A stretch of 64,000 nt of DNA from Marinobacter excellens HL-55. GTDB lineage: Bacteria; Pseudomonadota; Gammaproteobacteria; Pseudomonadales; Oleiphilaceae. A program made the position numbers and the translations under genes. Below are positions 1 to 9,327 of this stretch, piece after piece (the stretch's first letter is position 1; each line of letters begins with the position of its first letter). A model generated the notes under the pieces. It saw only the letters and a program-made list of their open reading frames with translations. It was not told where the DNA came from and ran no database searches. The stretch spans positions 1 through 64,000 of the forward strand of contig LJZQ01000015.1 in the NCBI GenBank assembly GCA_001314845.1, read 5' to 3'.

Positions 1-75
1 CGAACTCAGCAGTGAAACAGACCAGCGCCGATGGTAGTGTGGTTCGCCCATGTGAGAGTAGGTCATCGTCAGGCT
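1..75 (+). rRNA. rrf: 5S ribosomal RNA, 3' part
   Basis: The first bases match the 3' two thirds of a bacterial 5S rRNA: the CGAACTCAG segment, the AGCGCCGATGGTAGTGTGG block, and the closing GAGAGTAGG...CGTCAGGCT. The 5' end lies before the window. A strong terminator follows directly, so this is the end of an rrn operon read on the plus strand. The exact 3' end is placed by similarity to the usual 5S end and may be off by a few bases. Confidence 0.93.
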
Positions 76-86
76 CTTAATACCCT

Positions 87-121
87 AACCCCCGACAGCT
101 TTGCTGTTGGGGGTTTTTTAT
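87..121 (+). terminator. Rho-independent terminator of the rrn operon
   Basis: A 13-bp stem (87-99 with 103-115, one G-T pair) closes on a three-base TTT loop and runs into a T-tract at 114-119. It lies about 12 bases after the 5S rRNA end, so it most likely terminates the rRNA operon. The next gene (163-915) is convergent. Confidence 0.92.
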
Positions 122-162
122 TGGGCGTGATTTGACGTCACGGACAGGTGTTTATTGTGGCA

Positions 163-915
163 TTACCGTCCGAACAACTCGATCACACTGCCAACGATGC
201 TCTGCATCAGTTCAAATTGGTCATTGGTTCTTTGGATATGGCTATCCAGTACACCGGCTTGCCACGTGCTTATCCATACCAAGGCAACCAAGAGAAGAAC
301 TCCCAGTGTCGCCAACCCGCGAATGCTCTGGCGTTGGCGATTAAGTCTCTCTGAGTTTTGCTGCTGTATCTGTGTAATGAGATCCCGGGTTTCCCGAAGC
401 TCTTCCTCCAGTTCTTCATACGCCACTTCCAGAGTGGACATCCGGCCGGTGAGCCGGCGTGCTGTCTGTTCAGGGTTGTCTTTGCCTGTGAGGGCGCTGG
501 CCTCCACAGCTGCTCTCAGGGCCTCACTGTACTCGGGTTCAGGGCTGTTGATCAGCAGGGTGTCCAGCGTTCTTTGAAGTTGTTCCCGGTCTATCTGTTT
601 TCGGATTACGCCAGCGGCACCGAGGGCTCTGGCTTCTTCTATGTATTTTTCGGCGTTTTGGGAGGTATACATGAAGACAGGAATGTCGCAGGTATGGGAT
701 TGGCCTTTGAGTTGCTCGAGAGCCTGGAAACCATTCATTCCGGGGAGCAGGTGATCGAGGAAGATAACGTCATAGCTTTCGTGCTGGAGTAACGAGAAGG
801 CCTCTTCGGCAGTCGCAACGCCCTTGCTTGAGATATCCGAACGTTCAAGCAGGCGGGCAAGGATGATTCTGGCAGTGGATGAGTCTTCGATAATCAATGC
901 ATGCGCCCGTGCCAT
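163..915 (-). CDS. Response regulator receiver protein with C-terminal coiled coil and membrane helix
   Basis: A 250-residue protein. Residues 1-122 form a receiver domain: acidic pocket E10/D11, phospho-acceptor D54 (in IFLDHLLPG), switch T84 and K106. After it come a charged, probably coiled-coil stretch (about 160-196), one hydrophobic helix at about 199-220 (LATLGVLLLVALVWISTW), and a 30-residue tail. There is no DNA-binding or enzymatic output domain. A receiver tied to the membrane through its C-terminus is unusual, because the receiver would be cytosolic with a short tail across the membrane. The gene is last in the minus-strand signalling block, 165 bases after the soluble kinase gene, and may share its transcript. 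The receiver assignment is firm; the function is unknown. Its phosphodonor could be the kinase at 1081-1761 or the CrbS-like protein (inference). Confidence 0.8.
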   Translation of the reverse strand: MARAHALIIEDSSTARIILARLLERSDISSKGVATAEEAFSLLQHESYDVIFLDHLLPGMNGFQALEQLKGQSHTCDIPVFMYTSQNAEKYIEEARALGAAGVIRKQIDREQLQRTLDTLLINSPEPEYSEALRAAVEASALTGKDNPEQTARRLTGRMSTLEVAYEELEEELRETRDLITQIQQQNSERLNRQRQSIRGLATLGVLLLVALVWISTWQAGVLDSHIQRTNDQFELMQSIVGSVIELFGR

Positions 916-1080
916 CGGGTTCTTCCTCTTTGTTTTGACTCCAGTGATTCAATCCTGATTGAGCATTCTGAATACAGGATAGATAGTCGCACTATAAATG
1001 GAGTTCAAAAAATAGACAGGGGAGAAAGTGCCGCTTGCTCAGTTTTGGGACACCCTTTTCATTTTTTGTTAAATACGTGA

Positions 1081-1761
1081 TCAGGGCAGCCAGATTTCGA
1101 AGACTCCCCCCCCGAATCTTCCGCCATTGTGGAGCTTGATAGTTCCGGTCTTGTCACCGTTACTGTGCAGTTTCGCCACTGAGGATGCGAAGAACAGGCC
1201 GAGGCTGGTGCTGCCACTGTTGAAGTCGAGAGACTTGAAGTTCAGGGTGCCGGTATGCTGCATGCTTTCAGGGTAGCCCTTGCCGTCATCCTCGACTCCG
1301 ATGACCAAATGACCATCTTCCTCACGTGCAGTCAGGAGTACCCTGGTTTTCGTATAGCGGATGGCGTTATTGATGGTGTTATTCAAGACGCCTGTTAACA
1401 AGTCTTCGTCGAAGAATCCGTTGATGTCATCAGCCTCAATGACGTAATCGATACCCAACCCATCCAGCAGCGGGGTATGGCGGGCCATGTGATCGGACAG
1501 GAAGTCTGGTACAAAGTGCTCATCAATATGGGCTGACAGGTTGTTTTCGCCAAGGCGATAAATGCCGAGTAGTTGCACGAGATCGTTGTGCATACGTTCG
1601 GCTTCATACTGCAGCATATTGAATTTTTCAGAACCGGCCAAGGCTTGCTCGTGTTCTGCCCGGAGCTCATCAACGGTGTTCAGTAGCATACCCAGTGAAT
1701 TTTTCATGTCGTGCACGGCTGACGCAAGCACCATTGAGAAATCGATATTGTGGTCAGTCAT
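1081..1761 (-). CDS. Soluble sensor histidine kinase (HisKA-like and HATPase)
   Basis: A 226-residue protein that starts almost at its H-box: H17 in VLASAVHDMKNSLG. An ATPase domain follows, with an N-box (TGVLNNTINNAIRYTK), G1 (VEDDGKGYPES) and a G2-like STSLGLFFASSVAKL, and it ends in EIWLP. There is no sensor domain and no membrane helix, so the input must come from a partner protein. The start codon overlaps the stop of the receiver-TPR gene by four bases (ATGA), which points to translational coupling and joint function. The kinase fold is clear from the motifs; the stimulus and cognate receiver are inference. The receiver-TPR protein is the obvious candidate partner. Confidence 0.85.
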   Translation of the reverse strand: MTDHNIDFSMVLASAVHDMKNSLGMLLNTVDELRAEHEQALAGSEKFNMLQYEAERMHNDLVQLLGIYRLGENNLSAHIDEHFVPDFLSDHMARHTPLLDGLGIDYVIEADDINGFFDEDLLTGVLNNTINNAIRYTKTRVLLTAREEDGHLVIGVEDDGKGYPESMQHTGTLNFKSLDFNSGSTSLGLFFASSVAKLHSNGDKTGTIKLHNGGRFGGGVFEIWLP

Positions 1762-3404
1762 TGAATCATTCCTTCCAGTTTTCTGGTCAGCGCTGTATAG
1801 CGGCGATATTGACGGTGCTGCTCTGGCAGTGTCGTGAGTCGCTGAAGGTGTGCCTGGCAGCGCGTCAGAAGTGAACGGTCGGCCGGCGACTCGTCGTGCT
1901 GCCTGAGAAGAACCTGAACCAGATTGAGGTTGAGGGCCGCATGATCCGGCACAATGGCCAATGCGCTAGTGAACGCCTTGACCGCACCCTCCAGGTCCCC
2001 GGATTCGAAAGCTTTGATACCTTCGCGGTTATGACCCCTGGCTTCAATTTTCTGTCGAAACCCGACCGGTTCATCGAGCAGGTTTTCGATTTTCTGAAGG
2101 ACGTCGGGTTTATCTCCATAACGTGCCGCGAGATCGGTTAACAGAGCTTTGGCCTGATCATCATGGCCCATGCGGAACAGGGTTTTGGCGTAATCCAGTC
2201 CTAGGTCAGGGGGGAGAGACTCCAGTTGCTCAAGTTCAGCTTTAACAGTGCCTAGCAGTTTCTCGGCTTCCCGGTGGTTGGCCTGGCCTGCGTGTACACG
2301 GCACTGGACTATCTGACTTTTGAGACCGACAGAATCATCATCGGCGAAGCGTTTTTCCATTCGGGACAGTACGTTGAGAGCCTCTGTGGCTTGTTTGACA
2401 CCGTCTTCGTCCTGATTGCCTTCACTGAGATCGGAAAGGCTCTGGGCAAGGGCCAGGTAATGCTCAGGATTGTCATGGATGGAGTTGGTGCCAAGGGCAA
2501 CGGTCTGTCGCCAGGCCTGGGATGCTGTGTCGATATCCTGGTTGGCTCCGGCGAGCTCTGCCAGGTGTCTTTGTCTCAGCAAGGCATTGGGAGAGTGTTC
2601 CGCCGCCTTTTCGAGAATCTGTTGCGCGGGTATGGGCCGACCCTGCATCTCCAGGCCTTCGGCGAGCAGATCGTAGGCTTCCATGTAGTCCGGGTGCTTT
2701 GCAATCAGGCCTTTCAGACCCTCAACGGACTGGTCAAAGTTTCGGTTTTTGAGAAGTATCTTGCAGAGACCCAGGCGCGCCCAGGACAGCTCGCGCTGGG
2801 CGAGCACGTTATCATAGACTTTCTGTGCGTGGGCGAGGTCACCGACCAGGAAATACAGCTCGCCAAGGGTTTTCATGAGCCAGGTTTTGTATCTGGGTTG
2901 CTTGGGCATTAATAGCAGGCATTGTGAGATCGCCTCGGGGTAATTTTCGCGGTCGATTTCACGGGTGATGGGTAGAAGGGCGTTACGCTGTTGAATGAGC
3001 GCCCCCAGTCTCTTTTCGAGCATGGCCCGGTTCAGAGGTTTGGTGAGATAGCCATCAGGTTGATATTCCCGTGCGCCCATCACCATTTCTTTGGACGTTT
3101 CAGCGGTCACCATCAGGAATAGAGAAGAACGTTTCAGCAGTTTTTTATGACGTAGCTCCTCCAGTACATGCTGGCCATTTTTGCCTTCACCCAGGTTGTA
3201 GTCGCACAGCACCACATCGACATGGTTGTATGTGGAGTATTGGATGGCGGGCGTGGCATGGGCAACCAGTTCGATCTTGTCTGCGCCGCAGCTTCTGAGC
3301 ATCTGGCGCATCGACAGTCGGAAGTTCTCAAAGTCGTCAACGACCAGAAACATCAGTTTGCCAAACGGATTGATGGTGTCTTTTCGGTCAGATTGCTGGT
3401 TCAT
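1758..3404 (-). CDS. Response regulator with receiver domain and TPR repeats
   Basis: A 548-residue protein. Residues about 15-135 are a receiver domain with D23/D24, phospho-acceptor D68 (VVLCDYNLG), T100 and K122. The rest (about 140-540) is helical, with repeated TPR-like units such as GELYFLVGDLAHAQKVYDNVL and ALNLNLVQVLL. TPR arrays bind proteins, so the output is probably a phosphorylation-dependent protein contact rather than DNA binding. Its start overlaps the end of the CrbS-like kinase gene by four bases, and its end overlaps the soluble kinase by four bases, so the three genes are one coupled unit. Similar receiver-TPR proteins occur in other gammaproteobacteria, but I know of no assigned role. 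Confidence 0.82.
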   Translation of the reverse strand: MNQQSDRKDTINPFGKLMFLVVDDFENFRLSMRQMLRSCGADKIELVAHATPAIQYSTYNHVDVVLCDYNLGEGKNGQHVLEELRHKKLLKRSSLFLMVTAETSKEMVMGAREYQPDGYLTKPLNRAMLEKRLGALIQQRNALLPITREIDRENYPEAISQCLLLMPKQPRYKTWLMKTLGELYFLVGDLAHAQKVYDNVLAQRELSWARLGLCKILLKNRNFDQSVEGLKGLIAKHPDYMEAYDLLAEGLEMQGRPIPAQQILEKAAEHSPNALLRQRHLAELAGANQDIDTASQAWRQTVALGTNSIHDNPEHYLALAQSLSDLSEGNQDEDGVKQATEALNVLSRMEKRFADDDSVGLKSQIVQCRVHAGQANHREAEKLLGTVKAELEQLESLPPDLGLDYAKTLFRMGHDDQAKALLTDLAARYGDKPDVLQKIENLLDEPVGFRQKIEARGHNREGIKAFESGDLEGAVKAFTSALAIVPDHAALNLNLVQVLLRQHDESPADRSLLTRCQAHLQRLTTLPEQHRQYRRYTALTRKLEGMIQ

Positions 3405-6400
3405 GTGCGCTTTTGTTTGAGTAATTTGTTCACGAGTGCTCTCAGTGCGGCAGGTTTAACCGGCTTGTAGAGAACCTGGTAGCCACGGCTTGTGGCGTCC
3501 TCGCGCACCTCCGGCGCCATATAACCGGTGATCAGAATGCCGGGTATGCTGTCACTCAGTTGGCTTCTGATGCTGTCCATAGCATCGAGACCATTGCGAT
3601 TATCATCCAGCTGATAGTCCGCAAGTATAATATCTGGTAGTCGATCTGCCACTTTTACCAGCGCGTCTTCGAGACTTTCTGCCGCGGTTACGTCGCATTG
3701 CCAGTTGCCAAGCAGTGCCACCATGCCATGCAGGATGGCGGCATCGTTATCGATGCACAGAACATGCAGACCGCCAAGACTTGCGACTCTGCGTGTGCTG
3801 GCTCCGGGTTTGCTGACCTCAATCCGGCTCTGGTCGGGAGGGGCAATGGGCACGGTAATGCCGAAAACGCTGCCTTTACCTTGTATCGAATGAACCGTCA
3901 CCGGGTGGTTCAGCATACCGCTGATACGATCCACAATGGCCAGGCCCAGACCCAGGCCCTTTTTGTCACGACCATGCTGGAACCGACGGAACTCCTCAAA
4001 TACGTGGGTAAGCTGATCTTCAGACATGCCCGGGCCAGTGTCCCAGACTTCAATGCGCAGGTAGCCTTTAAGGCGTCTGCATCCCATCAGAATCTTGCCA
4101 CTTGCGGTATAGCGAATGGCATTGGAGAGGAAATTCTGCACCACCCGGCGTAGCAGTTTTGCATCGGAGCGCACCCAGGCGGTACTGGGAACAACATGCA
4201 AGTCCAGCTCCTGATCTTTGGCAATAGCCGAGAACTCAGTGGCAAGATGGCGAAGCAACTCGTTCACCGGGAAGACACCGATGTCTGGCTCCAAAGCGCC
4301 GGCGTCCAGTTTCGAGATATCCAACAGGGTGCTGATGATTTCTTCCGCCGCACCCAGAGAGCTGTCAATGTGCTCAACCAGTTCCCGGGTGTCGCCTTCA
4401 ATGACCTTGCCTGATAACGCTGAGGTGAACAGACGCGCGGCATTCAGGGGCTGCAGGAGGTCATGGCTGGCTGAGGCAAGAAAGCGGGTTTTACTCTGGT
4501 TTGCCTGCTCAGCAACGGATTTTGCTTTCAGCATTTGCTCGTTAATGACCTGCAATTCCTGGGTGCGCTCCCGCACGCGCTGCTCCAGGTAGATGTTGGT
4601 CTCCTTGAGTGCCTGCTCCGTTCGCCGCATCGCCGTAATGTCCTGAAACGTGGTGACGTAGCCGCCTCCGGGGATAGGGCTGCCGTCTACCCTGACCACG
4701 GTGCCATCCGGACGTTGTCTTTCGTAAGACATCGGCTTGCCATCGCGCATGCTCTCGCAGCGGTTTTCAATGATGTCGTCGATTCTCCGGGCGGAGAGAT
4801 TGGCGTTGGTCAGGTTGTAGCGCATCAGGTCTTCAACCGGTCGGCCAACCCGGACGAACCCCTTCGGGTAGTTGAACAGTTCCAGGTACCGGTGATTCCA
4901 GACCACCAGTTGTTGCTGATGATTGACGACGGAAACGCCCAGACTGATGTTTTCGATAGCTGATTGCAGGAGCTCCCGGCTGAAGGTCATCGCCTGGGAT
5001 GCTTCATCCACGATGCTGACTACGTCCTCAATCTGCATGTCGCGCCCGGTGAGGGTCGACTCCAGTACGACTCGTGCCGTCGATGCGCCAATGACTGAGG
5101 CAAGTTGGCGCTCGACATATTTCATCAGGTGGGTAGAGGCCGGGCGGTGGGGGTGTAGCCTGATGGCGTTTCTGCGTTCGTAGTTGCGGAACACGCTCTC
5201 TGAGCGCTCCTCACCCATGAAACGGTCAGCCAGCGCCTGCAGGTCTGAGGTCAGGATTTCGCCTTGCCAGCTCTGGTGATGAGCGCTCTCGGTCTTGGGG
5301 TGAGCCTCATGAAAGAATGCGGCAATCTGGATTTTCTCGCGGATTCGCTGCCGGGTGATCAAAGACAACGCGATATAGACGGCCGTGTTGACGCCCAGGC
5401 TCCACAGTATGCCGTGGCTGATCTGGTCCAATTCTGAGCCAAAGAGCGCCGTGGGGCGGGTCCAGTTAAGGCCGAAGAATCCCTGTTCGATCAATGTGTC
5501 TGATATCCACCCTGTCGATACCAGAGCCGGCAGCAACAGGGTGTAGCACCACATGAGAAAGCCGAGGCCCAGGCCCCAGGCGGCCCCGTAAAAATTGCCC
5601 CTGCGCCATATGATGCCGCCCACCAGAGCCGGCCCGAATTGTGCAGCGGCGGCAAATGAAAGCAGGCCAAAAGCTGTCAGACTGTAGTCGGCACCCGCCA
5701 TTCGGTAAAAACCATAGGCGGTAAACAGCACGACAAAGATCGCGACGCGGCGAATGGTCAGTAGCAGAAAGCTGAGGTCGGCCCTTCGGTTCATGCCGGG
5801 GCGGAAGTAACGAAGCAGGCCGGGCATGATAATTTCGTTACTGACCATGGTGGCGATTGCGACCGAACAGACAATGACCATGGCAGCAGCTGCAGAACCG
5901 CCACCGAGGAACGCCAGAACGGCCAACCACTGCTGGCCGGCGTGGATTGGCAGTTGCAGGATGATGATGTCCGGGTCGCCGCCCGCCAGATCAGAATTGA
6001 GCAAGCCGGCCGCGGCGATGGGTAATACAAAGGCACTGGCAATCACCAGGTAGATGGGCATCGCCCAGCGTGCGATTTCGAAGTCCCGATGGTCGGCATT
6101 TTCAACGACCATGACATGAAACTGACGAGGCAAACAGATGATGGCGAGCATGGCCACCAGGGTCTGGGTAATAAACGCCGGGGTTTCCAGTGCGTCGGTG
6201 GTCAGGGTGCCGAGCAGATCCGCATCCTTGACCCGGGTGAACAGGTCACCGAAGCCGTTATAGAGGCCGTAGCCGACAAACAGGCCAACCGCGACAAACG
6301 CGACCAGCTTGATCAAAGACTCAAAGGCAACGGCCTGGATCATGCCGCGGTGGTGTTCGGTTGACTCAAGGTGGCGTGTGCCAAAGAGCACGGTAAACAC

Positions 6401-6919
6401 CGCCAGGGCCAGAGTTATGTACCAGGCTGAGTCATTCCAGGCGGCGCTGCTCAGTTCCTGGTAGCCGTCTCCGCTGGCGGTTAACACATTGAAGCCCAGT
6501 GCGATGGCTTTGAGCTGAAGAGCGATGTACGGAACACTGCCAATGAGTGCAAAAATCGCCACCATGGCCGCCAACAACTGGGACTTGCCGTAGCGGGAGG
6601 CAATGAAGTCTGCGATGGAGGTGCTGTTATTGCGCTTGCTGATATAGATAATTCGGCGTAGCAGTGGTGCAAAGAACAGAAATACCAGAAGCGGACCAAG
6701 GTAGATGGGCAGAAAGGCAAAGCCTTCCTGGGTTGCCCGGCCGACCGCTCCGTAAAAGGTCCATGAGGTGAAGTAGACAGCCAGTGACAGGCCGTAGATA
6801 TGAGTGCGCGCCAGTCTGCGACGATACAGTCCCGGATGGCGGTCGCCTGCCCAGGCGATTACGAACAGCAGGGAAATGTAGCTAATGGATATAAATATCA
6901 GCAGCCAGGCGCTAATCAT
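3401..6919 (-). CDS. CrbS-like hybrid sensor histidine kinase with Na+/solute symporter domain
   Basis: A 1172-residue fusion. Residues 1-520 are a multi-span sodium/solute symporter (SSS/SLC5) domain. About 530-650 looks like the STAC linker found in such proteins. A PAS domain (about 650-765) and a coiled coil lead to the HisKA domain (H819 in SASHDLLQPLNAARL). The HATPase follows (VQNFLSNAIRYT, DTGPGMS, GLGLGLAI), then a C-terminal receiver with phospho-acceptor D1101 and K1152. Known relatives (CrbS of Vibrio, MxtR/CbrA-type proteins of Pseudomonas) control acetate or carbon use. The gene lies 27 bases after a small membrane-protein gene, in line with the symporter operon, which supports a link to short-chain carboxylate sensing. 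No LuxR-type CrbR partner is visible here. The ligand is an inference from context. Confidence 0.88.
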   Translation of the reverse strand: MISAWLLIFISISYISLLFVIAWAGDRHPGLYRRRLARTHIYGLSLAVYFTSWTFYGAVGRATQEGFAFLPIYLGPLLVFLFFAPLLRRIIYISKRNNSTSIADFIASRYGKSQLLAAMVAIFALIGSVPYIALQLKAIALGFNVLTASGDGYQELSSAAWNDSAWYITLALAVFTVLFGTRHLESTEHHRGMIQAVAFESLIKLVAFVAVGLFVGYGLYNGFGDLFTRVKDADLLGTLTTDALETPAFITQTLVAMLAIICLPRQFHVMVVENADHRDFEIARWAMPIYLVIASAFVLPIAAAGLLNSDLAGGDPDIIILQLPIHAGQQWLAVLAFLGGGSAAAAMVIVCSVAIATMVSNEIIMPGLLRYFRPGMNRRADLSFLLLTIRRVAIFVVLFTAYGFYRMAGADYSLTAFGLLSFAAAAQFGPALVGGIIWRRGNFYGAAWGLGLGFLMWCYTLLLPALVSTGWISDTLIEQGFFGLNWTRPTALFGSELDQISHGILWSLGVNTAVYIALSLITRQRIREKIQIAAFFHEAHPKTESAHHQSWQGEILTSDLQALADRFMGEERSESVFRNYERRNAIRLHPHRPASTHLMKYVERQLASVIGASTARVVLESTLTGRDMQIEDVVSIVDEASQAMTFSRELLQSAIENISLGVSVVNHQQQLVVWNHRYLELFNYPKGFVRVGRPVEDLMRYNLTNANLSARRIDDIIENRCESMRDGKPMSYERQRPDGTVVRVDGSPIPGGGYVTTFQDITAMRRTEQALKETNIYLEQRVRERTQELQVINEQMLKAKSVAEQANQSKTRFLASASHDLLQPLNAARLFTSALSGKVIEGDTRELVEHIDSSLGAAEEIISTLLDISKLDAGALEPDIGVFPVNELLRHLATEFSAIAKDQELDLHVVPSTAWVRSDAKLLRRVVQNFLSNAIRYTASGKILMGCRRLKGYLRIEVWDTGPGMSEDQLTHVFEEFRRFQHGRDKKGLGLGLAIVDRISGMLNHPVTVHSIQGKGSVFGITVPIAPPDQSRIEVSKPGASTRRVASLGGLHVLCIDNDAAILHGMVALLGNWQCDVTAAESLEDALVKVADRLPDIILADYQLDDNRNGLDAMDSIRSQLSDSIPGILITGYMAPEVREDATSRGYQVLYKPVKPAALRALVNKLLKQKRT

Positions 6920-6946
6920 GCTTTGTTATTATCCGGTTATCGGCAA

Positions 6947-7453
6947 TCAGCTGCCGCAAACAGTGGTGTACAAAGAATCGGTGGCCTCCAGCCGTTTCAT
7001 GTGGTCCAGTCGTGGCGCGCCATCTGAATCCAGAGGCACCAATTCCCGGCTCTGACAGTTAATCAGGTGGGCCCTGTGTGACACAGCATCGGTCACCGTT
7101 TGCTCAAACCGATACAACGTGAAGCGAACAATATCAGCGTCACTGGTGTCGCGGCGGAAACCACTGGTGTCAACCGTTGAAAAGGCGGTCACGTAGGGGG
7201 CAACGAAAGTCCAGGGCCTGAAAAAGATTTTCTCCCGTTCAGTAGCAACGACGACAGCTTCTTCGGGTAGCAAAGAGCGTTTGTGGTCAAACCAAGTGTA
7301 TTCACCATAGACAAGGTAGCCGAGCATGCCGGCGCCGGCAAACACGGGAATCAGCCATCTAGGTGCCTTGTTAGCGGTCGCAAACCGTATGCCAAGGGCA
7401 ATACCGGCTGCGCCCACTCCACAGATGATGGTGGCAACAAAAGTCCAGAACAT
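6947..7453 (-). CDS. Small membrane protein of unknown function
   Basis: A 168-residue protein with two N-terminal membrane helices (about 1-25, FVATIICGVGAAGIALGIR, and 33-50, WLIPVFAGAGMLGYLVYG). A soluble domain of about 115 residues follows with no motif I recognise. By topology the soluble part is cytosolic or periplasmic depending on the first helix. The gene sits between the symporter large-subunit gene and the CrbS-like kinase gene on the same strand; a hairpin at 7471-7506 separates it from the symporter. Position suggests an accessory role in transport or sensing, but nothing in the sequence proves that. Confidence 0.7.
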   Translation of the reverse strand: MFWTFVATIICGVGAAGIALGIRFATANKAPRWLIPVFAGAGMLGYLVYGEYTWFDHKRSLLPEEAVVVATEREKIFFRPWTFVAPYVTAFSTVDTSGFRRDTSDADIVRFTLYRFEQTVTDAVSHRAHLINCQSRELVPLDSDGAPRLDHMKRLEATDSLYTTVCGS

Positions 7454-7470
7454 ACTTTGGATATCCTCAA

Positions 7471-7506
7471 AAAAGAACGGGCCCCCTTATCAAGGGAGCC
7501 CGTTCG
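7471..7506 (-). terminator. Terminator or attenuator after the symporter operon
   Basis: A 14-bp stem with a single A-C mismatch (7476-7489 with 7493-7506) has a short loop. For minus-strand transcripts it runs into a U-tract made by the A-run at 7471-7475. It lies 46 bases after the symporter stop codon and just before the next minus-strand gene. It therefore probably reduces read-through from the transporter genes into the membrane-protein and kinase genes. Confidence 0.8.
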
Positions 7507-7551
7507 GTCTCAACCCGTCATTAAACACAATGAGTCAGGTTGCCTTACCGT

Positions 7552-9321
7552 TTAGTGGTCTTGTGCGCCACCGGCACCGCGAGGGTAACGGACGCTTTCA
7601 ACCAGCTCCTGGATTTCAACAGGTGGCTCTGCAGTCACTTTCGATACACCGAAGGCTACCGCAAAGTTAACCAGAGCACCAATCGCACCGATGGACAGTG
7701 GGGAAATACCCAATACCCAGTACTCAGCGGTATCCGGGAAGTTAGCTGTGCCAGGGATGAAGAACCAACCTTTGAACACAAAGATGTAAATCAGCGTGAA
7801 CAGAAGACCGGACAGCATACCGAGGCTTGCGCCAATGTTATTCACTCGCTTGGAGAAGATACCCATCATCAACGCCGGGAACAGTGAGGCCGCGGCAATA
7901 CCGAACGCCAGGGCGACTACCTGCGCAGCGAAGCCCGGAGGGTTTGCCCCCAGCCAGGTTGCCACCACAATCGCGACACCCATTGAGATACGCGCTGCCA
8001 GCAGTTCACCTTTGTCTGAGATGTTGGGATTGAGTCGGCCCTTGATCAGGTCGTGACTGACGGCCGAGGAGATCGCCAGCAACAGACCGGCCGCTGTTGA
8101 CAAGGCTGCCGCAAGACCACCTGCTGCGATCAGGCCGATAACCCAGCCAGGCAGATTGGCGATCTCCGGATTGGCCAGTACCAGGATGTCGTTGTTGACC
8201 GACAACTCATTGCCTTCCCATCCGCGCTGAGCAGCAGTGTCTGCGAAGTCAGCATTGGTATCGTTGTAAAGCTGGATACGGCCGTCGTTGTTCTTGTCTT
8301 CATAGGTGATCAGGCCAGTCTCTTCCCAGGTCGCGATCCAGGCTGGACGCGCTTCATACTCGATCGGCTGAGACTGTGTGCCTTCCGGGTAGATGGTGGT
8401 CATCAGATTCAAACGCGCCATGGAAGCAACAGCCGGAGCCGTCAGGTACAGCAGGGCGATAAACACCAGCGCCCAACCGCCCGACCAGCGTGCGTCAGAT
8501 ACCTTGGGTACAGTGAAGAAGCGGATGATAACGTGGGGCAGACCGGCGGTACCAATCATCAGAGACAGGGTAAACAGAACCATGTTCAGTTTATTGTCGA
8601 CATCTGCGGTGTATTCCCGGAAGCCGAGATCGGTGACGACCTGATTCAGTTTTTCTAGCAGAGGCAGGCCGGATTCGGCGTGGGTAGAGAACATGCCGAA
8701 CATCGGAATCGGGTTGCCGGTTAGCTGCAGTGAAATGAACACCGCCGGAATGGTGTAGGCAACAATCAGAACGCAGTACTGGGCAACCTGGGTGTATGTA
8801 ATGCCCTTCATGCCACCGAGTACGGCGTAAATGAAGACGACAACCGCAGCGATCATCAGACCATTGGTTGCTTCAACTTCCAGAAAGCGGGAGAACGCAA
8901 CACCGGCGCCGGCCATCTGGCCAATTACGTAGGTAACGGATGCCACGATCAGACAGACAACGGCAATCAGTCGTGCGTTCGGGCTGTAGTAACGATCACC
9001 GATAAACTCCGGAACCGTAAATTTGCCGAACTTGCGCAGGTAGGGTGCCAGCAGCATGGCGAGCAGCACGTAACCGCCAGTCCAGCCCATTAGGAAGGTA
9101 GAGTTTGCATAACCACCAGCGGCAATCAGGCCCGCCATGGAAATGAAGGACGCTGCAGACATCCAGTCAGCGCCAATGGCCATGCCGTTGGTTACTGGGT
9201 GAACGCCGCCGCCGGCGACGTAAAAATCGCTGGTGCTTCCGGCTTTCGCCCAGACCGCAATGGCGATGTAGAGGAGGAAGGAGCCCCCTACGAAAATCAG
9301 GTTAATTGCAAATTGGCTCAT
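7552..9321 (-). CDS. Sodium/solute symporter large subunit (ActP-like, VC_2705 type)
   Basis: A 589-residue integral membrane protein of the SSS family, similar to acetate permease ActP and to the VC_2705 group that pairs with a small DUF4212 subunit. Family sequence includes the N-terminal FYVAGGGVHPVTNGMAIGADWMSAASF segment, read here in shorter pieces (SDFYVAGGGV, GADWMSAASF), and about 13 membrane helices. An insert of about 80 residues (310-392) lies between helices. It holds an EF-hand-like loop, DKNNDGRIQLYND (342-354). The small-subunit gene lies six bases upstream. The likely role is Na+-driven uptake of acetate or another short carboxylate (inference from family and the nearby CrbS-like kinase). 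The start follows a plausible ribosome site. Confidence 0.88.
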   Translation of the reverse strand: MSQFAINLIFVGGSFLLYIAIAVWAKAGSTSDFYVAGGGVHPVTNGMAIGADWMSAASFISMAGLIAAGGYANSTFLMGWTGGYVLLAMLLAPYLRKFGKFTVPEFIGDRYYSPNARLIAVVCLIVASVTYVIGQMAGAGVAFSRFLEVEATNGLMIAAVVVFIYAVLGGMKGITYTQVAQYCVLIVAYTIPAVFISLQLTGNPIPMFGMFSTHAESGLPLLEKLNQVVTDLGFREYTADVDNKLNMVLFTLSLMIGTAGLPHVIIRFFTVPKVSDARWSGGWALVFIALLYLTAPAVASMARLNLMTTIYPEGTQSQPIEYEARPAWIATWEETGLITYEDKNNDGRIQLYNDTNADFADTAAQRGWEGNELSVNNDILVLANPEIANLPGWVIGLIAAGGLAAALSTAAGLLLAISSAVSHDLIKGRLNPNISDKGELLAARISMGVAIVVATWLGANPPGFAAQVVALAFGIAAASLFPALMMGIFSKRVNNIGASLGMLSGLLFTLIYIFVFKGWFFIPGTANFPDTAEYWVLGISPLSIGAIGALVNFAVAFGVSKVTAEPPVEIQELVESVRYPRGAGGAQDH

Positions 9322-9327
9322 GGGTTC

